6,477 bases of DNA from CAZOBJ01 sp964577825 (lineage in GTDB: Bacteria > Planctomycetota > SZUA-567 > JAFGNG01). Below the pieces are notes generated by a model. That model had not been told where the DNA came from. It saw nothing but the letters and a program-made list of their open reading frames with translations, and made no database searches. This document shows, one piece after another, positions 1 through 5,709 of this stretch (position 1 is its first letter; each line of letters begins with the position of its first letter). Location of the stretch: positions 1 through 6,477 of the forward strand of contig CAZOBJ010000142.1 in assembly GCA_964577825.1 (NCBI GenBank), given 5' to 3'. A program made the position numbers and the translations under genes.

Positions 1-2622
1 CAGCTCAAAGACCGTGTAGTCGTTCGCGGGCACGTACAGCCGCCCGTCGCTGTACGCAAGCTCCCAGGCGACGGTCGAGCCCTCGGGCAGGGTAAACGTC
101 CACAGCTTCCGCCCCGTGTCCTGGGCCAGGGCGGTCACCTGCCCGCGCATGTCCTCAGTTCGCGCCGCGCGCGTGGTGGTGACGAAGCAGATGCGTTCGC
201 CGTCGCTGATCGGCGCGACCTCGTGATTGAAGGAGAGGTCACGTCCCAGTTCGGTGCGCCACGCCACCGTGCCGTTCCTGAGGTCCAGAGCAACAACGGC
301 GCACGCGCGCGGGTCCGTACTCGGTTCGCGGGCAACCATGAAGTTGCCCGCCATCAGCGGCGCGGAGCCGAACCGCTCGGTCTTGGCCAGCTTGTCGCCG
401 GTCTTCGGGTTGAGCGCGTACACGCCATGGTCCGCGGGCACGTACAGCCTGCCCCCGTAGAGCACGGGACGAAGCCCCGGACTGGTCGCCACCTCGAACT
501 GCCACACCTGTTCGCCCGAGTCCGCATTCAGGCCGTATACGGCGTGGCCGTCCTCGGCGATGCACAGCACGTCCCCGGCCAGCACCGGAGCGTAGGGCCA
601 GGACGTTTCGTTGCCGAGCTTGTAGACCCAGGCTTCCTCGCCGTTGTCCGCATTCACCGCGCATACGCACTGGTCCGCGCCGAAATACACCTTGTCCTCG
701 GTCACCAAGAGCGGCGAGCCCGGCTCCGCTCCGGCCCAGGGGGTGTAGTGCCATTTCTCCTCGCCGGTGGCCGGGTCCAGGGCCCGCGCGCCGGCGTACA
801 GAGTCCCGTCCCTGAGAACGGGCGCGTGCGTGAAGCTCTGTTCGCGCGACCATTGCTCCTCGTACGTCTCCAGGTCCAGGGCCACCAGGCGCGGCGCCTC
901 GCAGGACACGTACAGCATCCCGCCCTGCACGAGCGGCGCGCGCACGGGCAGGTACACCTCGCGCAGGAATCCCGAGAGCTGCGGGTACGCGCGCTTGAGC
1001 GCCGCGGGCTCGACCTTGCGCAGAAGCTCGACCGCCCGCGCGCGCAGGTTGTCGTCCTTCCGGCGCGCGAGGCCCTCGCTCTCGGCCAGTAGCGCCACCA
1101 GCGCGTCCACGAGCGCGGCCTTGTGGTCGCCGAGCGGCTCTTCATAGTCGGCGAAGAAGGCGACCGCCTCCTGCCGGCCTGCGCCTCCCTCGCGCAGCTG
1201 GGCAAGGTGTTGCTCCACGGGCGAGATCTGCGGCTGCGGCGCCGCGGGCTGCGCAGGCTGTTCGGGCTGGCCGCCCGCGGGTTGGGGCAAGAAACTCTCC
1301 ATGGATTCGTCTGCAACGGCAGGGCCCTGCTCGCTGGTCTGGGCCTGCATGCCCTGCGTGAACTCGCCCTCGGCGGCCTGGGGCGGCATGGCCGCTTGGC
1401 TCGCCCCCGCCTTGGCCTGGCTGGCCAGCTGGGCGAGCGTCTCCTCCGACAGATCCGCCGAGAGGTCCAGCTTGTCGCCCTCCTGCGTAACGCGGACGAG
1501 CCCGTCTTCGCCCGGCAGGAACATCTGAACCGTCTGAGCCATGCCCTCGAGCTGGGGCCTGGCCTGGGTCGCACTCTCTTCGGAAGCGAACACCAGGGCC
1601 GCGCCGAGCGACAGCCCGCGGCCCTGAGCATAGTTGGCTCGAATCAGGCCGCTCTGGATCTCCTTCGGGTCGACCGGCGTGCCCGGGCCGAGCTTCGCAC
1701 TCATTTGGTCGCGTTGGGTCTCGGGCAGGCGGATCGCCAGCCAGAAGAGATCGTCGAGCTCGCCGTCCTCGCACACCCGCATCAGCGCACTGTTGTCCGC
1801 CACGCTCTCGCCTTCGCCCGCGGCCAGCGCGACGCTCGCTTCGACCATGGCGCGCGTGCCTACGACCAGGCGGTTCTCGCCGACCGCGGTCATCACCGGC
1901 CGGGGACCGGACTGCTCGCTGTCCAGCACGAAGGCGGACCGCCCGCGCACGGAGATCTTCTCCTGCAGGGCGCCGCTTTGCTCCAGCGCCTCGGCCAGCT
2001 TGTCCATGTCCACCGGCCCGGAGAACTCGATCACGGCCACGCCGTCGGGCTCGCCGCCGTCCACAGCCTTGCTCGGGTCCACGCCGAAGTGCACCTGCTC
2101 CAGGGTGTCAAGCGAGACGCCCGCCGCCTGCAAGGCCTTGTAGTCGCCCTGGTTCTTGACCTGGGTGACTCCATCGCGCAGGGCAGGAATGCGCAAGAGG
2201 TCTCCCACGCTCAACCGGCCCACCACCGAAGCGCTCCCCGGCAGCACCTCCAACGGGCCCTCGGGTGCCCCAGGCCCGCGCAGCACGAAGTACGCCACGG
2301 CGGCGACGATCAGGACCACCGCCCCGCCCACGAGCCAGCGGGCCCGGCCGGTCCATGCCGACGGCGTAGCCCGGGCCCCCGCCCGCCTGCCGGTGCGCAG
2401 GTGGATGCCGCAATCGGTGCATATCGCCACATCGAGGGGGTACACCTTGCCGCATTGCGGACACTTGCGGCCCTGCCCCTCGGGCGCGGCCTCGCCCGCG
2501 CCGGCGGCGCCGCCGGCCGGGACCCGGATCGCGGACCCGCACCCGGGGCATTTCACCCGCTTGCCCGCCAGGTCGTCGCGAACCCGCAGCTTGCGCGCGC
2601 ACTTCGGACACGTCACGTTCAT
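1..2622 (-). CDS. Zinc-ribbon / transmembrane / PQQ-like beta-propeller protein (partial, C-terminus off the left edge)
   Basis: The frame is open without a stop from ATG at 2622 to the left edge (874 codons). A GGAGGAG Shine-Dalgarno lies 5 nt upstream of the ATG, which supports this start. Residues 5-28 form a CxxC-x16-CxxC zinc ribbon and residues 54-71 a CxxC-x10-CxxC ribbon. A single hydrophobic segment at about 97-114 follows an Arg-rich stretch, so the ribbons are probably cytoplasmic and the rest extracytoplasmic. Residues ~120-403 are an alpha/beta region of no family I can name firmly (somewhat DUF3352-like). Residues ~404-468 are an Ala/Gln/Pro-rich linker, and ~469-555 look helical. 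From ~556, seven PQQ-type repeats (pattern ALDxxTGxxxW) end at residues 591, 624, 665, 707, 746, 788 and 841; the fifth has Ala for Trp. An eighth begins at the edge (YTVFEL), so little of an eight-bladed propeller is missing. Enzyme activity is not shown; a structural, sensory or BamB-like scaffold role is equally possible. The base composition looks slightly less GC-rich than the adk side. Confidence 0.88.
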   Translation of the reverse strand, partial: MNVTCPKCARKLRVRDDLAGKRVKCPGCGSAIRVPAGGAAGAGEAAPEGQGRKCPQCGKVYPLDVAICTDCGIHLRTGRRAGARATPSAWTGRARWLVGGAVVLIVAAVAYFVLRGPGAPEGPLEVLPGSASVVGRLSVGDLLRIPALRDGVTQVKNQGDYKALQAAGVSLDTLEQVHFGVDPSKAVDGGEPDGVAVIEFSGPVDMDKLAEALEQSGALQEKISVRGRSAFVLDSEQSGPRPVMTAVGENRLVVGTRAMVEASVALAAGEGESVADNSALMRVCEDGELDDLFWLAIRLPETQRDQMSAKLGPGTPVDPKEIQSGLIRANYAQGRGLSLGAALVFASEESATQARPQLEGMAQTVQMFLPGEDGLVRVTQEGDKLDLSADLSEETLAQLASQAKAGASQAAMPPQAAEGEFTQGMQAQTSEQGPAVADESMESFLPQPAGGQPEQPAQPAAPQPQISPVEQHLAQLREGGAGRQEAVAFFADYEEPLGDHKAALVDALVALLAESEGLARRKDDNLRARAVELLRKVEPAALKRAYPQLSGFLREVYLPVRAPLVQGGMLYVSCEAPRLVALDLETYEEQWSREQSFTHAPVLRDGTLYAGARALDPATGEEKWHYTPWAGAEPGSPLLVTEDKVYFGADQCVCAVNADNGEEAWVYKLGNETSWPYAPVLAGDVLCIAEDGHAVYGLNADSGEQVWQFEVATSPGLRPVLYGGRLYVPADHGVYALNPKTGDKLAKTERFGSAPLMAGNFMVAREPSTDPRACAVVALDLRNGTVAWRTELGRDLSFNHEVAPISDGERICFVTTTRAARTEDMRGQVTALAQDTGRKLWTFTLPEGSTVAWELAYSDGRLYVPANDYTVFEL

Positions 2623-2683
2623 CTGTTCTCCTCCATCGATATCATGCCCGCCAGGGCGACGAACGGCCTGGCCTGTACACACC

Positions 2684-2711
2684 AAGATAGCCTGTGCGCC
2701 GCGCCTGTCAA
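2684..2711 (-). promoter_or_regulatory. Putative sigma70-type promoter for the propeller gene
   Basis: On the minus strand an exact TTGACA (2711-2706) is followed after 16 nt by TATCTT (2689-2684), which matches 4 of 6 bases of the -10 consensus. Transcription would start near 2677, leaving a leader of about 55 nt before the ATG at 2622. The position in a divergent intergenic region, in a locally A/T-richer patch of otherwise GC-rich DNA, supports it. The weak -10 box is the main doubt. Confidence 0.55.
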
Positions 2712-2767
2712 ACCCTCAAATCATCCAATTCTCACCTGCGGCGCCCCGACCTCGCAGGCCGCGCGAT

Positions 2768-2796
2768 TTGACACGCCCGCGACCACGCGCTATAAG
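2768..2796 (+). promoter_or_regulatory. Putative sigma70-type promoter for adk
   Basis: An exact TTGACA (2768-2773), a 17-nt spacer and TATAAG (2791-2796, 5 of 6 consensus bases) form a near-ideal housekeeping promoter. Start of transcription is expected near 2803, giving a leader of about 57 nt before the adk ATG. It would drive adk and the overlapping methyltransferase gene, and possibly the dipeptidase-like gene beyond. Confidence 0.78.
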
Positions 2797-2807
2797 CGAC
2801 CCCATTC

Positions 2808-2836
2808 CCGCGCGGACCGGCGCGGCCCGGTCGCGG
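2808..2836 (+). other. Possible hairpin in the adk leader
   Basis: GACCGG (2815-2820) pairs with CCGGTC (2827-2832) across a 6-nt loop. The stem could extend by CCGC (2808-2811) with GCGG (2833-2836) past a 3-nt bulge. It lies just after the predicted transcription start and ends 11 nt before the Shine-Dalgarno. In DNA this GC-rich such a stem can arise by chance, and it matches no riboswitch or leader I recognise. Confidence 0.25.
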
Positions 2837-2859
2837 AAGCCCCGGACGAGGAGACGACG

Positions 2860-3495
2860 ATGCGGCTGATTCTGATCGGTCCGCCCGCCAGCGGCAAGGG
2901 CACCCAGGCCGAGGCGCTCAAGGAGCGCCTGAGCATCCCCCACATCTCCACGGGCGACATGCTGCGCGCCGCGGTGCGCGACGCCACGCCCCTGGGCCAA
3001 GAGGCCAAGGGGTACATGGAGGCGGGCAAGCTCGTGCCCGACGACCTGGTCATCCGCATGACGCTCGAACGCCTGCAGCGGCCGGACGCGCGGGCCGGGT
3101 TCCTGCTCGACGGGTTTCCGCGCACCCGGGCGCAGGCCGAGGCCCTGGACCGGGCCCTCGCCGACGCGGGCCTGGGCCTGGACGCCGTGGTGCTCGTGGA
3201 CGTGCCCGACGAGGTGGTCCTGGAGCGCATGACCGGCCGGCGCACCGACCCCCAGACCGGCAAGATCTATCACACCGTGTACAACCCACCCCCGCCGGAG
3301 GCGGCCGACCGGGTGGTCCAGCGACCGGACGACAACCCGGAGTCCGTGCGCGTGCGCCTGGACAAGTACCACCAGGAGACCGAGCCCGTGATCCCCCACT
3401 ACGAGGCCGAAGGCCTGCTCAAGCGCGTGGACGGCCGCGCGAGCCCCGCGGAGGTCACCGCCGCCATCCTGCGGATCCTGGGCGAGGAGGCGTGA
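2860..3495 (+). CDS. adk: Adenylate kinase
   Basis: This cytoplasmic enzyme catalyses ATP + AMP = 2 ADP and keeps the adenylate pools balanced. The 211-residue length is typical of long-form bacterial Adk. The P-loop GPPASGKGT is at residues 7-15, the AMP-binding HISTGDMLR at 28-36 and FLLDGFPRT at 81-89. The LID runs from R123 (ERMTGRRTDP) through KIYHTVYNPPPP to QRPDDNPESVRVRL, with the expected arginines at 123, 127, 128, 155, 164 and 166. The LID has no cysteines, so it is the non-zinc type. The ATG at 2860 is preceded by GAGGAG with a 6-nt spacer, and the P-loop sits at the usual distance from the N-terminus. A strong promoter lies upstream. The stop codon overlaps the start of the next gene. 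adk is more often found near secY and ribosomal protein genes; that context is absent here. Confidence 0.97.
   Translation: MRLILIGPPASGKGTQAEALKERLSIPHISTGDMLRAAVRDATPLGQEAKGYMEAGKLVPDDLVIRMTLERLQRPDARAGFLLDGFPRTRAQAEALDRALADAGLGLDAVVLVDVPDEVVLERMTGRRTDPQTGKIYHTVYNPPPPEAADRVVQRPDDNPESVRVRLDKYHQETEPVIPHYEAEGLLKRVDGRASPAEVTAAILRILGEEA
3484..3490 (+). promoter_or_regulatory. Ribosome binding site of the methyltransferase gene, inside adk
   Basis: GAGGAGG lies within the last adk codons (Glu209-Glu210-Ala211), 4 nt before the ATG at 3495. It would be only 1 nt before the alternative GTG at 3492. This favours the ATG as the real start and implies that ribosomes finishing adk are well placed to re-initiate. 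Confidence 0.7.
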
Positions 3496-4379
3496 TGCCG
3501 ACGCTACTCGAGCGGGCGCGCGCGGGCGAGGTCCTCCTCGTGGAGGGGGCCATGGGCACGTTCCTCCAGGCCAGGGGCCTGGGCGCCGGGGACTGCCCGG
3601 AGGCCTGGTGCCTGGACCGGCCCGAGGTCGTGCGCGAGATCCACGCGGCCTACCGCGACGCGGGCGCGGACATCGCGGAGACGAACACCTTCGGCGCGAA
3701 CCGGATCAAGCTCGCCCACTACGGGCTCGCCGACCGGGCCGCCCAGATCAACCGGGCGGCCGCGCGCCTGGCGCGCGAGGCCGTGGGCCCCGAGGGGTGC
3801 GTGCTCGGCAGCGCCGGGCCCACGGGCCAGTTCCTCGCGCCCCTGGGCACGGCCACGGAGTCGCAGTTCGCACAGGCGTTCCGCGAACAGGTAACCAGCC
3901 TGGCGGCCGGGGGCGCGGACGCGGTGATCGTGGAGACCATGGCCGCGGCCGAGGAGGCCGCGGTGGCCGTGCGCGCGGCCCGCGAGCACACCGACCTCGT
4001 GGTCGTGGCGAGCTTCGCCTTCGCCCCGCGCCAGGACGGGGGGTACGCCACCATGATGGGCCTCACGCCGCAGGCGGCCGCCCAGGCCATGATCGAGGCC
4101 GGCGCGCACATCCTGGGCGCCAACTGCGGCGTGGGCATGGAGGGCATCACCGAGATCGTGCGCGCCCTGCGCGCGGCCGCGCCCGAGGCCCTGATCCTGG
4201 GCATGCCCAACGCGGGCATGCCCGAGGTGCGCGGGGGCGAGACCGTGTTCCCGGCCACGCCCGAACAGATGGCCGCCGGAGTGCCCGCGCTCGTGGAGGC
4301 GGGCGCGAACCTGATCGGCGGGTGCTGCGGCACGGGACCCGAGCACATCCGAGCCATGAAGGCCGCGCTCGCGCGCTGA
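3495..4379 (+). CDS. Stand-alone homocysteine S-methyltransferase (MetH N-terminal module type)
   Basis: It is predicted to transfer a methyl group to the zinc-bound thiolate of homocysteine, forming methionine. The 294 residues form one Hcy-binding TIM barrel. EGAMGT (17-22) stands where the usual motif is DGAMGT. GADIAETNTFGAN (57-69), IVETM (145-149), GANCG (208-212), PNAGMPE (238-244) and GGCCGTGPEHI (275-285) follow. C211 and the C277-C278 pair are the three expected zinc ligands, so the protein should be active. The folate, cobalamin and reactivation modules of full MetH are absent. The methyl donor is therefore unknown: a separate corrinoid protein, a split MetH, S-methylmethionine (MmuM-like) or another donor. 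The motifs look closer to the MetH module than to eukaryotic betaine enzymes. The ATG shares its A with the adk stop (TGATG), which suggests coupled translation. An in-frame GTG at 3492 is a less likely start. Confidence 0.92.
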   Translation: MPTLLERARAGEVLLVEGAMGTFLQARGLGAGDCPEAWCLDRPEVVREIHAAYRDAGADIAETNTFGANRIKLAHYGLADRAAQINRAAARLAREAVGPEGCVLGSAGPTGQFLAPLGTATESQFAQAFREQVTSLAAGGADAVIVETMAAAEEAAVAVRAAREHTDLVVVASFAFAPRQDGGYATMMGLTPQAAAQAMIEAGAHILGANCGVGMEGITEIVRALRAAAPEALILGMPNAGMPEVRGGETVFPATPEQMAAGVPALVEAGANLIGGCCGTGPEHIRAMKAALAR

Positions 4380-4397
4380 GCCCGAGCGTCAGGTTGT

Positions 4398-4417
4398 CGG
4401 CGCGCCGTGGCGCGCCG
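4398..4417. terminator. Perfect inverted repeat between the methyltransferase and dipeptidase-like genes (possible terminator or attenuating stem)
   Basis: CGGCGCGCC (4398-4406) and GGCGCGCCG (4409-4417) are exact reverse complements separated by GT. It is also a tandem pair of the 8-mer GGCGCGCC. The stem begins 19 nt after the methyltransferase stop, where a terminator would sit. No T-run follows (TCCGGGTTT), so it is not a classical intrinsic terminator. It could equally protect the mRNA 3' end or bind a protein. Confidence 0.35.
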
Positions 4418-4472
4418 TCCGGGTTTCGAGGCGCATCCTTCAACGCACGTGATTTGAGCGAGGAGACTTGGC

Positions 4473-5690
4473 ATGGACAACGCACCGAGCGTGCAGCGGT
4501 GCATGGACCGGGCGCTTGCGCACCTGCAGATCGGCAAGACGGACCTGGACCGCGGCCTGGCCCTCCATCGCGAGAGCCTGGTCTGCGATGCGTTCTGCCT
4601 GGGGTTCCACGCGGCCGGAGACGGGGAGGAGATCAAGGCCCGGATGGACGCGGGTGCGGGCCTTGCGGAGATCCGCGGACTCATGACCCATCAGGGCCAG
4701 GCCCGGTGGCACACGGACCCGGCGCAGCGCAAGCTGCTCGGCCAAGTGCTCGACCACACGGGCCTCGACTTCTACTACCAGAACGTGACCGCCGACTACG
4801 GACCGCCGTGGAGTCGGCTCGCGCTGTTCACGTATCTGACCGACCGGATCGCCTCGACGCTGGGCCGCGTTGCGGTGCCCGAACAGATCCCCGAGACCCG
4901 GTCCGCGGGCCGGCACGGCATGGCCTACAGCCTCAACTACGTGCCCCTGCCGGACCGGACCAGGGGCACGGTGGACGACCTGCACGTCATCCGGATCGCC
5001 CACGACCTGGGCGTGCGCATGATGCACCTCACCTACAACCGCCAGACCCTGCTCGGCGCGGGATGCTTCGAGGCCGGCGACGGGGGGCTGACCGACCTGG
5101 GCGCGCACGTGGTGCGCGAGATGAACCGGGTGGGCGTGCTCGTGGACGTGGCCCACAGCGGCTGGCGCACGAGCAAAGAGGCCGCCGAAGTGTCCGAGAA
5201 GCCCGTGGTCGCGAGCCACACGACCTGCTGCGCTCTGCACGAACACGTGCGCAGCAAGCCCGACGAGGTGATCCGCGCGATCGCGGACACCGGCGGATAC
5301 ATCGGCATCACCTGGATCCCGGAGTTCCTGGGCGGCGCGGGCACCCTGGTCCAGGCCCTGGACCACGTCGCATACGCGGTGCGCACGTTCGGCGCGGACC
5401 ACGTGGCCGTGGGCACGGACGTCACCTGGCGTCCGGACCGCGCCCGCGCCGAGGCGGACAAGTTCCCCCGGCCCAGCGCCCATTACCATCCGCCGCGGAC
5501 TCTGGGGTGGACGCGCACGCGCGCGCGCTCGGACCCGTCCAACACCACCGAGCAGCTGGAGAGCCTAGCGCTTACGAACTGGCCGCTCTTGACCGCGGGG
5601 CTCGTGCAGCGGGGCCTGTCCGACGAGGACATCCGCAAGGTGATCGGCGAGAACGTCCTGCGCGTGGCCCGGGCCACCTGGGCGGGCTAA
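4473..5690 (+). CDS. M19 (renal/membrane dipeptidase) family protein lacking the usual N-terminal metal ligands
   Basis: The 405-residue protein has no signal peptide and is probably cytoplasmic. The ATG follows AGGAG with a 7-nt spacer. The C-terminal two-thirds are clearly M19: LGVRMMHLTYNR (179-190), GGLTDLG (204-210), VREMNRVGVLVDVAHSG (214-230), VASHTTCCALHEHVRSKPDEV (246-266), TGGYIGI (273-279) and HVAVGTD (310-316). H228, H249, R260 and D316 match the second-half active-site residues; the 21 and 11 spacings equal those of human DPEP1 (H198, H219, R230). The first-half ligands are missing. The HxD motif is replaced by VCDAFCLGFH (37-46). Where the bridging Glu is expected the sequence reads AYSLNYVP (N155), with no Glu between 141 and 200. 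The usual LTHN is LTYN. Dipeptidase activity is therefore doubtful; another hydrolase or lyase role, perhaps with one metal, is possible. I recall similar uncharacterised proteins labelled membrane dipeptidase in PVC-like genomes, but this is unverified. Confidence 0.9.
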   Translation: MDNAPSVQRCMDRALAHLQIGKTDLDRGLALHRESLVCDAFCLGFHAAGDGEEIKARMDAGAGLAEIRGLMTHQGQARWHTDPAQRKLLGQVLDHTGLDFYYQNVTADYGPPWSRLALFTYLTDRIASTLGRVAVPEQIPETRSAGRHGMAYSLNYVPLPDRTRGTVDDLHVIRIAHDLGVRMMHLTYNRQTLLGAGCFEAGDGGLTDLGAHVVREMNRVGVLVDVAHSGWRTSKEAAEVSEKPVVASHTTCCALHEHVRSKPDEVIRAIADTGGYIGITWIPEFLGGAGTLVQALDHVAYAVRTFGADHVAVGTDVTWRPDRARAEADKFPRPSAHYHPPRTLGWTRTRARSDPSNTTEQLESLALTNWPLLTAGLVQRGLSDEDIRKVIGENVLRVARATWAG

Positions 5691-5709
5691 CCCCCTGCAT
5701 GGGCCCGCC
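5681..5709. terminator. Stem spanning the convergent stop codons (possible bidirectional terminator)
   Basis: GGCGGGC (5681-5687) is the exact reverse complement of GCCCGCC (5703-5709), with a 15-nt loop containing both stop codons. No T-run follows on either strand. The stem therefore lacks the second half of a classical intrinsic terminator, and chance in GC-rich DNA cannot be excluded. Confidence 0.25.

Noticed and set aside
3223..3360. A zinc-binding LID in adenylate kinase
   Set aside because: There are no cysteines in the LID or elsewhere in the protein.
3492..3494. GTG as start of the methyltransferase gene
   Set aside because: It lies 1 nt from the Shine-Dalgarno; the ATG immediately after it has better spacing.
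1123..3495. A long plus-strand open frame that ends in adk and covers the minus-strand propeller gene
   Set aside because: Only the part from 2860 is homologous to a protein (adk). The upstream part is Arg/His/Leu-rich antisense sequence, crosses a well-supported promoter, and lies opposite a gene with clear zinc ribbons and PQQ repeats. GC-rich DNA gives such stop-free shadows.
4380..4472. A separate promoter for the dipeptidase-like gene
   Set aside because: No pair of -35 and -10 hexamers with proper spacing is visible; TTGTCG at 4394 has no matching -10 box.
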